Origin: Anopheles merus
Taxonomy: Eukaryota; Arthropoda; Insecta; Diptera; Culicidae
Assembly: GCF_017562075.2 (NCBI RefSeq)
Contig: NC_054084.1
Coordinates: forward strand, 47,400,697 to 47,464,696
Length of the DNA: 64,000 nt
Reading direction: 5' to 3'
Position numbers and translations under genes: made by a program. Shown here piece by piece: positions 1 to 12,091 of this stretch; the stretch's first letter is position 1; each line of letters starts with the position of its first letter. Below the pieces are notes generated by a model. The model was not told the DNA's origin and did no database searches. It saw nothing but the letters and a program-made list of their open reading frames with translations.

Positions 1-723
1 GCTTTGTAGGGCAGCGTCGTTATTATTTCTAGAGTCTGTTGCACTAATAGCGTGTGTGCAAAATTATCTCCAATCGAAGATATTCTCGATCGGCGAATGG
101 TGACAAATGGAAGAGTTAGAAAATTCGTTTGCTCCTATGCTGCGTATTTGTTAGTTTGCTACTTCGAGTCAATCAGCTCGAACGTTTTGAAACTATAAGG
201 AACTGGTTATGCTACTGTAACAAGGTGTACAACGTATGACAGCTAACTGGAATATACGGTCAGCAGATGACAAACGGTAAACCAAACGTGTAAGGAACTT
301 TTAGGGCCAATTTTTAAATGTACTCATTGAAGCAATCGCCAATAGTGTAAAGATTCTTGTTTGCTAATTAAAAAAAAAACATATTTTGAGAGATCGTTCT
401 AAAACATACTAACATTAATAATAGAAAACTAGAAGGAAGCAATAATTTCATACATCATACCTATTGGTTTCGCTTTTCTGTGTTTAAATCGTGTACTCTA
501 GCACATTGGAGTCACATTGGTGTTTCTCTCACCATATTTTATGCAAACTATCCCAAAATACAATAACGTTCGGAATTTCGCTACGCAATCCTTGTCAGCT
601 CTGTTGTCACTTTTCATTCTAGGCTGTATAGATTAAGGAAACTAATAAAGTTATTGCAAACTATAAAAATCATTAAATGAGTATTTGCCCATGTTTCGAC
701 TCCCTTAGTTATGATGTTCATCC
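1..723. other. Downstream flank of the GT92 gene, no gene seen
   Basis: AT-rich DNA after the stop codon of the minus-strand glycosyltransferase. It should hold that gene's 3' UTR, but I see no AATAAA in the minus orientation close to the stop. No repeat or conserved ORF is apparent. Confidence 0.4.
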
Positions 724-3700
724 TTAACGAGTCTTGAGAATGACTTCCATTGGAACGGTCGCCGATTGCTGTGTTATTGCGCTGTTACTAATCCCGTTTG
801 GATGGGGTTTGGTTGTTTCCGCCGGCTTCTTATCGTTTTCCGGTTTGAGTGGAATTCTTATTTTAAGTTCTTTTTTGCGCGTTGGAGGCGGCTTTGTAGG
901 TGCCCTAGGAACATCAGGTAAACTACAGACATCCTTTAGGTAGTTGTACACCGTTCCCACTCGATCCAGCAAGCGGTTAGAATAGCGATGAGCGGTACGA
1001 TCGACGACCGATGGTGTTTTAATGCAATCATCTCCACCGAATTCACATACCTACAAATGTAAAAATAAAACATTCAAATCGAAACATATTTGATCGTAGG
1101 ATAAGAAGATATTTCTAAAGAAAAGCAGAAATAAATTCAAAAGAATTTATGTTTTACAGGTGCGTTTCGATAGCTTTTTCGGCCTACCCGGTAATGATGC
1201 AAAATAGCTGCATCCGCCGGAACGTTCAAGGACCCTCGACCCGGACAAAACTCCCACACGAAATGATTCCCTGCCTCGATGACAGCTTCCGGTTTGCAGA
1301 TGTATTTCGACCGCTGTTTCTGTGGATGCAGTTTCGATCTTCGGCGAGTCTTCCGTTGCGTTGTCAGCGCTGCCCGCAAGTGTGCCTGTCTGTCTGATGC
1401 CGTGTACATGTGCTCATCGTCAGCAAATTGTAGATAGAAAAATGCGTTCTGAAAAGAATACGCTCCCGTGTTGCGATTATTGATGCGCTTCGACAACCAT
1501 CTGAACCGACGTAGCGTGGGTGACCAGGGCAGGATGTAAGAAGAAAACAAAACACGTAATTATCGTCATAAGCAGAGCATCGAGTGTTATTCAACACTCT
1601 CACTCTTGCGCTTCACCGTAGCATATTTTTCAAAGGCATACTGAAGTGCATACTTCGGAACCACTTACGTGATGAGATCGATCAAAGTGTCATTGTGGTG
1701 CGGTATGATAAACTCGTCCAAGTCAATCAAAGCAACATGTGAATATCTGCAGGATGGGATAGCATAATTGATTATTATCTCGCATTTGCTGCAACTTGAA
1801 ACTGCCCCAGAGCATCGCACTTACCTGTACATACTTCTATACAAGCAGTCATTGAGTGATGCAAATAGCCCCTCGGTACGAATCTCTTTTTGGGAACGCA
1901 TTCGTAAATTCCATGGCAAAATATTTACAGTAATTTTTGGCTTTAGTTGTGCAGTATTGTCTTCATTGTATTTGGTAGGCATGTGATAAGAAGCATCGGT
2001 CGTATCGACCATTGAGCTGTTGCGTGCCTTTGCCGGGCTAGCATCCTCGTACGGTACGATGTGCTGTGGCAGATCGCCATTTACGTAATGTTGTAGCACG
2101 CAGGACGCTTTTGGCCCAATCGTGTGGTTGTAGAAAGTAAAGTGACTTACGCCCAGCAAGTTATTGAGCTCCAGAAACTCCAACAAGTACAGGGCCTATG
2201 AAAAGAAAGGAATACCAAATTTAAAACAGGCAGTCTACAACAAAGTGTTGATATGTGGTATTACCTGATCATAGTTGAAATGTAAGGGTTTTACACATAC
2301 CCCGATGCTGTTTGGGATGTTGCTAAATGTGCGATTTGTAAAATCAGGATCCTACGTTGGCGGCAAAGAAAAGAATAAACAGTAGGTAAAAAAGTTCATT
2401 TGTAGCATTAGGTCTTTTTTATTTCCTGCATTATTGATAGTTCGAGAAGTTCGATGAAGTTCGAGAATACGAATCAAATTAACTAAGAGATATTAAGAAG
2501 ATAGTCTAGATATAATGCCTGAGTCAAGAATACCTCATCAACCTCATATTTTTATCTTACAGAAACTATATGGCCGCAAAAAAACTTAAAAAAACTCGGT
2601 AATATTGCAATATTTATCGGTAAATATCTATATTGTACTGCACCTTTGTAACAATTGATAAAAACAACAACATAGAAACTTATTTTTTCTGTGTTTGAAA
2701 GGGTACGAGTATCACCTTACGTTACATCATTTATAGCATGAAAGTACTTACGTTGTCTGTATTCCGCAGCAAAAGTACGTTGCCCGGGGCCGCTCTTATC
2801 TTACTAACCACACTCACAGCGTGAGGAATTTCTGGGTACGGTCCCCTTATGGGACACAGGATAAAGCAAGCGCTATATTTAAGATTCCAGTTCTCTCGAA
2901 TGATCTATAATGTAAGCGTTGGGAGAAGATTACCAAAAACCTTATTCTAGTCGCTAAATCACCATTACGCTGCAAACTCCCTGCTTACTCACCTTCACGC
3001 GTGCCATCACCGAAGCCGATCGATATTTCGTACTGTTTACCCCAGTTTGGTACCAAAACCGGCACCATACTTTTTCCGGACCACGTGTTTTGGTTGCCCC
3101 AATAACACGCACCAGCTTGCCGTCACGTCGATCATAAAAGGCGGAAAACACAAAAAACTTGTACCTGTCGAAAAAAGTAAAATACGCAGAACGAAACCGG
3201 GTTCATCGTCGCACTATCGTGTCGAATGCACTCGTAGTCAAAGCAATTACCTTGTACCGTTAACTATCTCCCACGAGCCGTCCGTTGGCTTCATGTCGGC
3301 CGGAAAGCGGGGCAGCGTTTGCTCGATCTTCGATGGCAACATCTGACCCCAAGGCACAACGGGAGGGTTCCGCGGCTCGGCCGAATCTGTTAGCACGGAT
3401 ATGCCAATAGAGTTTTTCAGATCTTCGAAATTGATAGGAGAAAAGTACAACCATTCACTAACGGCAATGTCTACCCAAGGATTACACAGTGAGAATAGAA
3501 CCAAGTGCGTAGCAAGCAAGGGAAATGCAGACTACAGATTCTTGCATTAATTGAACCTTATCCTTAGTGAAATTATGTGTAGTTAAAATTAAAATAACAT
3601 GAAATGTGTAACGATTCAAACCCAACCGAGTGATACTGCTATTGGTAAAACAAATCGTTCATATAAACATAATACAAGCAGCAAATATAGCAACCAAAAA

Positions 3701-4233
3701 CTATGTTTTCGCTAAAGTCGACGAGCCGACGCAAAGCAGTATACCTTTTTGATTCTTAAGAATGTTCTTCACAGCTGCACCGCCGTACTTGGTCTCCCGC
3801 ACGAAGATTCCTGTGTCGTCTAGATAGTCATCCTGTGGAGCACACACACACACGAGGCAAATCCCGAGCCCGATTCGAACGAGCATTAGAAAGCAAAGGG
3901 TTAGTGTCGATTGTTTCCGCTACCGTGGTACTACCCGGCTCATTTAGCTGTATCGACTGCTATCGTATTAAGCCTCCACGCTTACGGAATAATTTAGCTT
4001 CAGCTTACCTTCACGTCGTCATAGTCCGGGACAGATTCACCGAACCGGCCTCCATTGCTGCCGTGCCGCACGATGATGCTACCCGACCGGCCCCGGTCAT
4101 CTATCATGAGCACCTCCGTCAGGATGATCAGCCCGAAGACGGCGAAGAACGCTACGACAATCAGGAAGCTCATGCCCGCTCGCTCCCGCGCTCCCCATGA
4201 CGTTTTCTTCATGCGCTTCGTACGGGAGGACAT
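724..4233 (-). CDS. Glycosyltransferase family 92 (GT92) type II membrane protein, 10 exons
   Basis: Ten exons join in frame with canonical GT/AG sites: 4233-4009, 3832-3745, 3470-3251, 3164-2993, 2904-2752, 2351-2265, 2195-1825, 1746-1669, 1500-1188 and 1050-724, giving 677 residues. A short basic N-terminus is followed by one membrane anchor (about residues 21-44), a type II Golgi topology, then a stem and a catalytic region. Family signatures seen are ALYLLEFLELNNLLGV (from residue 316), the probable metal/nucleotide-sugar motif DLDEF (447-451) and a C-terminal HHYR (566-569). These match GT92 (formerly DUF23). Its characterised member, nematode GALT-1, adds galactose to core fucose of N-glycans; donor and acceptor here are unproven. 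The proline/lysine-rich last 70 residues are not part of the catalytic fold. The ATG at 4233 precedes the anchor directly. The short second exon (88 bases) and the acceptor at 3471 are the least certain joins. Confidence 0.88.
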
Positions 4234-6492
4234 CGCCGCTACTGCTGCTGCTTCCTATCACTTCAATCGGCGTGGCGTGGATTATACCTTCCTTCTCTGT
4301 GTCCGATGTCTGACGGTGTCTTAGCGAACGAAACCACCGGCAGCAAACTTGGGTCGCAACGTGTCGTGACGTGTGGAGAGTCAAGGATACCGAAGACTCA
4401 ATCAATGACGCCGTGTGGAAGGAGTCCTCTGATAGTGAACTGATGGTTGCATGCACCCACACACACGAACGCACAGCGATACATTCGTGAGGACAATGTC
4501 TCGTTAGCGGTGTCCTGATGGCCGGGATGGTACACGAGTGATGGGCCGTTCGGTTTTATCCTTTCAACACGGCAGTCCACTTCCATCTGCTTTGCGGCAT
4601 TGTGGTTGACATTTAACCCGTAGATCGTGGCTATACGATACGGAAAGGACACGATCATATACATATGCATTAACAGAAGCTACATTGAATTCATGAAATT
4701 GCCGGTGTAGCCGACGGCTGCAGTGCGAAGCCTTTGCAAACACTTGCAAGAGATAATGCTCATCACAAATAACGACAAGCACATGCACTCGTTCCGTTGC
4801 CGGCTTCGGTTGCCTTGGCTGAGCGGGGTATCGCCAACCGCACCCGGGTAGGCCATCCATTGCAGCCATCCTGGTGGCGCAATGATAATAATAGAGTGGA
4901 AAGCGTACTGCGCTTCGTTGTGCAAGGCTCGTAAAATTTTAAACATCACTTGCAGCGCACAACGCAAACCATGTGAACGTGGAGGACAACTTAAAGACGC
5001 TTTTCGACGTGGCATGCAATCGGCGTCGAAGAAATCGTTTTCAGTTTGGTAGTGTATCTTTAAAGACATCTGTTATGCAATGCTAGATATTGCAAACGGG
5101 AATTTTTGCTTTCATTTATATCAATTACAAAACTATATATGGTTTAATATATGTTTTGGAAACAATAACAACTTTATATAATATTTTGATAATAATCAAA
5201 GATGTAAAAATATTACGATAAAGCAAAAGACATAATGTGAGATATGAAGACAAAAGTTCTTTTGCTACATCATTTGAGGTTTTATCATCATGCTCTCACA
5301 AACTCTAATAATCTTTTATCAGCTAGGAGTAGAAGCTTATCTTGCGTAGTAGCGGTCGGGATCGATAAATATTTACCATGCATCTGCCACTACGTCTCCT
5401 AGGGAATTTATGCTGGTTTGCATACGAAATGCTCGAAAATGTTCCTGCCATCTCCTCCGCTTGGGATACACTTCAAACTTTCCACCCGCCTTGTGCACCT
5501 AATTTATTGTGTTCGTTGTGCCACATATTACGTTCTTCCGCAACAGGACCATCCAACTAACAAAGATATCGCTGCTGCAACACCGATGGGCTTGGCCGGT
5601 ACGGCCGCTATTCCGGTTGACACTCATCAATAAAGTATCTAATATATTGCCCCAAATAAACCCCATCCTTTACCCCATGCAGTTGTGCGAAAAAAGAATC
5701 CGTGCTGCTGGTTTGATCTTGGTCAAACTTTTTCCGTTGTATAACAAAGTACAATCATTTCGTAGGACACGTGAAAGTGAGCAGTATCTAAAGGGTGTGT
5801 TTTTAATGAATCCCATGACCACGATAAATGTCAAGGATCATCCACTTTCTCATTTCTATGCAATTCTTTGCTTCTAGTTGCTTGAATCAAATGTGTCTTT
5901 CCCACGAAGAAATGTAGGTCACGGCTGGCATTTTTGTTTTCGCTTAGCAAACGCCTTGAAATGGCCGGTCGAGAGGCAAACTGTTGCCAGCAAGGATAGT
6001 CCGTGCGGATTAAATGTGTTGCAAATCTATTTTCCTCTTTGCTCAAACATTCAGGATGCTCGTAGGTATGGTATGGTCTGTTGCGCTTGTGGATATTTTA
6101 GTTTAGACAACCATCCACTATTATGCTATGTTCATCCGCAATTCCGACAAACGTCATGCCGGTTATGAAACAAACAAATAAAATAATGTAATCCACTACT
6201 TACGGTCGTCGTGTTAGGCCAAATATTAGCAAACGTAGCCTCCGGTGTTACCATCAACAACATTAGAAGCTTATTCTGTCGTTTGTCGAATTATTTCACT
6301 TTTTCCCCTTTAGTTACACACACAATACACAGCGGTACATGTGTGGAACGGTGGGAGGATTTATGTTTGTCAACCAATAATAACTGAAAGACAGCTCCGC
6401 TTCTGTGCAAATCTTCACGTTTAGTTCCCTTCACTTTAACAACCCCTCTCCGAAATAAGCATCAATTTCCACAATATTAGTATGATTTTATT
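4234..6492. other. Upstream region of the GT92 gene, unassigned
   Basis: GC-richer DNA at 4234-5060 precedes the GT92 start and probably holds its 5' UTR and promoter. The open frames there (for example minus 4680-5069) have no recognisable domain. From 5070 to 6480 the sequence is AT-rich with scattered short open frames and no splice-supported gene. Confidence 0.4.
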
Positions 6493-6576
6493 TCACAACA
6501 CTTTCATGTCGCCGCACGGGCAGGACACATCCTTTGAGCACAAGCACATTTCACACGAGTCGGGGTGGAACCAACC
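6493..6576 (-). pseudogene. Orphan VWC-like cysteine-rich terminal exon or gene remnant
   Basis: On the minus strand an acceptor (CTAG at 6580-6577) is followed by 27 codons and TGA (6495-6493). The translation is GWFHPDSCEMCLCSKDVSCP then CGDMKVL. The spacing W-x2-P-x2-C-x2-C-x-C-x4-V-x-C resembles the first half of a von Willebrand factor type C module, an extracellular disulphide-rich fold. A poly(A) signal AATAAA (minus, plus positions 6487-6492) directly follows the stop, which supports a real or once real 3' end. I cannot find a convincing upstream exon on the minus strand as far as 8377, so this may be the last exon of a gene with distant exons, or a relic. A chance match cannot be excluded. 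Confidence 0.3.
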
Positions 6577-7562
6577 CTAGACGGCCATATTTAGTAGCAA
6601 ACAGCTAGCATTGTTTTGACGAGCAGCATACAGGATGAACACTGACACTGGACCGACGAAAACTAGCTCTGTTTTCCGTGCACTGTTACGACAGTCTGAA
6701 TGCGTGTTGGTGTGTGACATAACGACGGTACATATCTATGCACAAAATCACTAACACCAATGGAAATCTCTTCGCTCTGTTCGAGGAAACGGCGCAAAAA
6801 GGATAGCCGCATTTTAGCTTCTATCGTTATTATTTCTCATCTTTTTCACCAGCAGGACTGCATTTTTTAATGTTTTTACCTTAAATTTTATATCCTTATG
6901 GGTGCTTTGTATGCTTCCCACACGAATGCAATAGATAATTTTAGCACGTGCCATTTGTCATTGTGAGCAGGATGGAAGTTGATATGTTTATGTAGTACTG
7001 CGCATGTGTACAGTGGGGTTTTCTTTTAAATCTACCAATACTTAAACATTTATTTGACATCTATTAGCTCGAAACAATATTTTCGACAGTTGTCAGATTT
7101 TATTTATTATTATTTTTTACAACTTCCTGATGACCAAATCAGTTCTTTTTGCCAATCATTTAGATTCTGGAGAGTTTTAAAAAATATGAAGAGCTGTTTT
7201 TTTTCTTTTTTAATATTTTTTTGTTATTTTAGCTGCACAACAACTAACATACTGGCTAGAATTATTAGTATCAAAGGTTGTCAAACTTAATTTTAGCTAT
7301 CAAACTTATTCGAGTGGATGCTGCTCTCTTGTTTTGCTTTGTTAATTGTTATTAATTTTAGTGTTTTTTTTTATTCAGGAGGAACGGATTTTAGTCTAAA
7401 ATATAATTATTACATTATCGAACATTATTTTAAATAAAATAAACGATATCATAGATTCCAACTCTTCAACTTCGGTTATAAACTTTATGATCATAAATAT
7501 TCAACATACGATTTTTTCGACTTAAGCCTTGCTTTGCGACATTTTTTCGGTCCCAAATACAG

Positions 7563-7585
7563 TCGTATCTCGGGGGACACCTGTA
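7563..7585. mobile_element. Solo terminal remnant of the pogo-like MITE family
   Basis: CGTATCTCGGGGGACACCTG matches, with a few changes, the right terminus of the intact MITE at 42741-43075 (CGTGTATCTCGGGGACCGCC). No matching left end is visible, so this is a short relic. Confidence 0.35.
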
Positions 7586-7653
7586 CAATGATACAATATT
7601 ATACATTCGTGTCAGACTTCGGCTTTTAATGAACAGAACGTGTGCATCTAGGA

Positions 7654-7840
7654 CAGTGGTTGACAAACTTTGCGACCAAAAGGGCCAAATTCTACAAAAA
7701 TATTCATGGAGTACCACATAAACTGCCAAACAGAAAACCTAAGAGTACAAATTTGTGCAAGTTCTATGAAACCGCCGGATAAGAACCGCCATCTCGAAAT
7801 CAAAGAGCTGCATATAGCACCACACATTACCGATCTCTAG
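7654..7840. mobile_element. hAT-like MITE, degenerate
   Basis: The left end CAGTGGTTGACAAACTTTGC is the typical form of a hAT terminus. The segment next to it (TTTGCGACC, then GGGCCAAATTCTACAAA) is repeated with changes at about 47535-47562. The right end near 7830-7840 and the target duplication are degraded. Confidence 0.4.
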
Positions 7841-8377
7841 TTTAGAACAAAGCTTTTGATAAGCTTATTAGATGTAGGAAAATATTTCGCTTGGTATTTT
7901 TTTATGTCAAATTTTGTGACTCCTGGCTTAAGTTCAATAATACAAAATAATTTTTCTGTCAGATTTCACATATTTCACTTATGTTTCGTGTACAGGTTCG
8001 ACACTCTTATCGCCATGAAATTTTTCATGAGTTTCGAAATATTTCATTGAATGTATCATAACGAAAGTATATTGATGTTTATTTTTATTATTACTGTTGA
8101 TTATGTTTCTAGTTACGTTCAATATAATGTAATTCACTATTTACCACTTGATACGTATGATATTTCTTAATTTTTTTAAACAATACCGCTTTCTAAAGGG
8201 AAAAGGGAGAGAAACCCAGTATGTACCCGTATGTCCGTATTAGAGACTCGGAGTCAAAATAATCTTATCAGCAAATCTTATGCTTTGGCTCGATGTTTTA
8301 ATAAAAAATAGACCTTCCCTTCGTAGCCAAAGGTTGTTGAAGCATTGATCGCATAAACGGTTTACTGTAAAGTCGTG

Positions 8378-11300
8378 ATGGATAAATACGAGGAGAATAT
8401 TTTGAGGTTAAACATAAAAATACGTGACCTAATTACACAACTCGACTGTAGTGAGTGCGGCTCATTGCTCTATTTAAAGTGTGTAGTTAATTGTGTTCTT
8501 ATATGATATCCTCATTTCAGTGGAAACCAAAAACCGGAAGCTTCAGCAAGAAAACAATGTGCTAGTAGAAGATGTGGCAAGCTTTCGCGCACAGTATGCG
8601 TTATCCGAAGAGGGACGGCTGCGTTGTAAGTCGGTGCTGGAGAAAGAAATAGCTCGTAATAGTGAACAGTACGAGGCACAGGTGTTGCTAAAAAAACGAT
8701 ACAATGATCTAATACGCGAGTACGTTGCGCAAAACCAGAAACTTAAATCTTATGAACAGAATGCTTTGGAAGTGAAACAATCACGAGCGAAAAGAAAGCA
8801 AGCCCCTGTTGAGATTATTGGTAAGTGGATAATACAACTCACACAAAATTTAACTTCATTCGAAATGAAGTAACGATTAATATTATATCATTTTCTATCC
8901 TCATTTTCTGACAGGCAAGCTATCAGACATAGGAAAACCAAAGGCTATCGAAGACAAAGTAGCCTCACTCGAGCATCGCTGTTCTGTTCTGGAGAAGGAA
9001 CTTTACAAAGCATATACGACAATTGATGATTTAGAGTTCGAACTGGAATCGGTGATTATAAGCTGTGCCAATTGATTAACTTAACAAATATTAACAAAGT
9101 TATTGATTTTCTATTTCAGATTGACCATCTCGAAAATACAAATGAACGGTTGGAACAACAGATTAAAGTTTTAAAAGCTCAGCTAGACCAATGTCTTTGT
9201 GAACCGCTAACACCTGACACTGCCAACAGTGTGACTTCACCATTGAGTCATGATACATTGTAAGCTACTTTACTTTACCCTTGCGCTCAAATCATTGCAC
9301 AGCTAAAGTTTTATGTTACTAATCACATTTTATTGGGTTTCTCATTCTTAAGCTACCCATTTGAGAGTGTAAAAGACGCCCAACAAATTTCAACAGCAAA
9401 GGGACCAAAGGTAAGTTAGGCTTATGATGGAGTTTGAAATACATATTGAAAATAAAATCCATTCGCCAATTGGGCTCTGCGACCCAGCTAAGATTCCACG
9501 CCCATGCGGGTCGCCCATGAACGGTCTACAATGCCCACGGCGATCACAATCGCGTTGGGGAAGGACATCTAAAATATGGCAGCAATCGATTCATTAACTA
9601 TCAACTAGTGTTGGCCTACCACCAGGTAACTTCGACTGCGCAAACCATGCGAAAGCCATTTGCTTGCAATTCTTCCCGGTCAATTTAGACCACATTTCGG
9701 CGCTCATTGCCATGTTTTGGCAATCCGACATCCTTTCTGTCTTGTTCACCCGCTATCCCATAATGTGGTATGCCTGTACGCTGCGCTTTATCGGCACTTA
9801 AACGAACTGTTCCAATTTGGCACTGCACAGAATGGATACAAAAAAATGTTCCTCTTTCATAGCCGCGCAGGTCACTGCGGGTGTTCAAAGCCATACAGGC
9901 TGGTAAGTGAGAGCTTTTCAAGGCTGAACTCGGCTGAAGAAATGTTCAACAGGGCAGAGAAAGGGGTCGCGAAAACGACGTTTAATTTAAAAGCGTACGA
10001 AACAGCCCATGTCTGTCGACCTCTTTCGTCGGCGTTTCCATAAGGCGAAACGAACAACAGCAACAAAATCCACACAAAAAAACGGTACCGGCACAATCAT
10101 CCACTGACAGATAGGTGCACCCGGTTAGTAAATAGTAAGCGATTGACTTCACCACCGAGGGCGTTGTAACGATCATGCTTCAGGAGCAAGTTGTAGAAGA
10201 AACAAATGATAGTCCTAGCTATGACATTCATTCGCATTAGGTCGAGCATTTTTGCCTTTTTGATTGCAAAGTCCAGCAAATTGTAACAGTATTCTCAATC
10301 CTGCACATATTTAATAATATATGTGTATCAACAAAAAATATTCCACTCGGAATTTCGTACCAGTTTAAAAATTATGAACAATTAACTTATTGAAAGTTGA
10401 ACATGTCTCGCCCCAATTTATTCATTCCCAACACTGTTCAATCCTTTTACTCATATCGTAATACTACGCCAGGCAGGTAAATGAACCAATTACACGAAGT
10501 TCGTCAATAATCATTCAACATCGGCTCGCTTTTGCTTGTTCTTTAACGTGGACTTCGTTTGCTCCAGACGGCACCTCTGTACGTGGGTGATTGGTGACCT
10601 CTTTCTGTGCCACGTCTCGGCGTACGTATGTGACTTAAGATTGAAAGTGATCAAATCTCACAGATCGTAGCTTCAATTTTCACGGTCGAGGACTCAATCC
10701 AATATGGTGCAGCTTTTGATGTTACATCACACAGTCGCTAAGAGGGCGAAAGTTTTGTTTTGTGGCAATTTACTATCACCATTTCTAGACAGTTTGGGAT
10801 GAGGGATAATTTTCTTTACTTTGCTTTGGAGCAGTCAGATGACCAATAACATACAGACGCCTGCATAAACAAAGCTAGTCAAGTTTAATTATCATCTGGC
10901 CCTTTTCCTTTAATAAGAACTGATCGTTTGTGGTTGCGTGCTAAAATAAGTTTAGTAAGCATTTACTGACCGGCTTTACCAAGTTAACCGTTACTTTCAA
11001 CATAACTTAAGTATTGCAATAAAATATTTATTTTTGTAGGCTGTTAGATTTGCTTTTTGACATAAAAACTTTTTTTCAAAATTAATAACATGCTAAATTG
11101 AGTTTTTTCTTTTATGTGATTACTTATGGTTTTTACTTCGTAAATGTTATTTTCAATTGTTTTTATACATATTTACGTATACTCAGATTATAATACACCT
11201 ATTCATCAACTATTTATTGATTTGAAAAAATGCTAGGTTTTTGATAAATAAAAAAATACCCAAAGTTGTTTGAAATGGGCCTACATTGCATGAAGGCGTC

Positions 11301-12091
11301 TGAATCCTCATGTTATAGCGGTAAGCGCAAAGTCAAGTTCACGGCATTTCGCTCACAAATCTTCTTCACAAGTTGCTTCTCCTACTTCGACGTTAATCTG
11401 CACTTTTTTGGAAACCACAGTAGCGGGAACTGGTTTCCTCAAGAAAAAAATGCAAACAAAAGATCAGATTTCATCAAACGACATACCAGCAGTGAAGTAG
11501 ATGAACTGGCACACGTTGATGGCACATTCTCCGTTTGCCAATCAATGTCAATTTTGAGTTTTATATTGTTTAATTATGGACGGATTATGGAGTCCTTACG
11601 CCTCACGTTACGCCAAATAGTATTGTTAAATTATAACTGTTATTTTTAATGTTTTGAATAAATAGAGACTTCACTGTAATAATAGCTGTAGCTCAAAGGA
11701 TTAGTTCTTGGAATCTACGTAAAAAATTAACGCAACTGAATGTTTTATTTTTGTCTTATTATTTTATGACAAAACTGTTTGTTAATAGATTATCTTTCGT
11801 TAGACATTTCACAAAGACTTGGAAAAGTGTTGTGGCTTTATCATGATAACAGTATCTTGTGATATGAATATGTAATATGAGTTATAAGTAATATGAACAT
11901 ATTTTGTTATTACTATACATCATATTTCCATCTCTTCTTTGCAGATCTACCACAATTTGACTTTAGATGATCCGTTCTATGCGATGGAACATTTAGATAA
12001 TGTACAAGAGCTAACAATACACCAATCAAGTGTAAATCGTGCCTCAGAAGCTATGGAAAGAGATGGACATCATGCACAAAACCAAAACTAA
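8378..12091 (+). CDS. Coiled-coil protein of unknown function, 6 exons
   Basis: The exons 8378-8450, 8521-8820, 8915-9051, 9120-9259, 9353-9410 and 11945-12091 join in frame with GT/AG borders to give 284 residues. Residues 1-215 are strongly heptad-like and rich in Glu, Lys, Gln and Leu (for example METKNRKLQQENNVLVEDVA and LEHRCSVLEKELYKAYTTID), so long coiled coils are expected. A basic patch, KQSRAKRKQ, lies near residue 115. The last 70 residues are polar and not coiled. There is no signal peptide or membrane segment, so a cytoplasmic, cytoskeletal or nuclear scaffold role is possible but unproven. I do not recognise the family. The ATG at 8378 is in good context (GTGATGG). Intron 5 is unusually long (2534 bases) and holds a GC-rich island. 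Confidence 0.8.
9470..10290. other. GC-rich island in intron 5, possible decayed minus-strand gene
   Basis: This stretch inside the coiled-coil gene's long intron is clearly GC-richer than its flanks and keeps several medium open frames on the minus strand (10279-10097, 10096-9872, 9921-9685). One reads MLDLMRMNVIARTIICFFYN then LLLKHDRYNALGGEVNRLL, a pattern loosely like an insect gustatory receptor transmembrane segment, but stops and frame changes follow. It could be a dead nested gene, an enhancer or a repeat. No family is assigned. Confidence 0.2.

Larger units (their letters stand above)
6577..8377. other. AT-rich intergenic region with MITE remnants
   Basis: This lies between the orphan exon and the coiled-coil gene. 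It contains a pogo-type terminal remnant near 7563-7585 and a hAT-like MITE at about 7654-7840. The rest is AT-rich with no supported gene. Confidence 0.4.

Noticed and set aside
1137..1550. Single 137-codon minus-strand ORF as an independent gene
   Set aside because: It contains exon 9 of the GT92 gene plus intron sequence on both sides; the spliced model explains it better.
4680..5069. 129-codon minus-strand open frame upstream of GT92
   Set aside because: No domain, no signal and no splice context; GC-rich 5' flanking DNA easily stays open.
9660..10043. 127-codon plus-strand open frame in intron 5
   Set aside because: It competes with overlapping frames on both strands, has no recognisable motif and lies within a spliced gene's intron; kept only as a compositional island.
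11266..11649. 127-codon frame near the end of intron 5
   Set aside because: No domain, no splice support and AT-rich; judged fortuitous.
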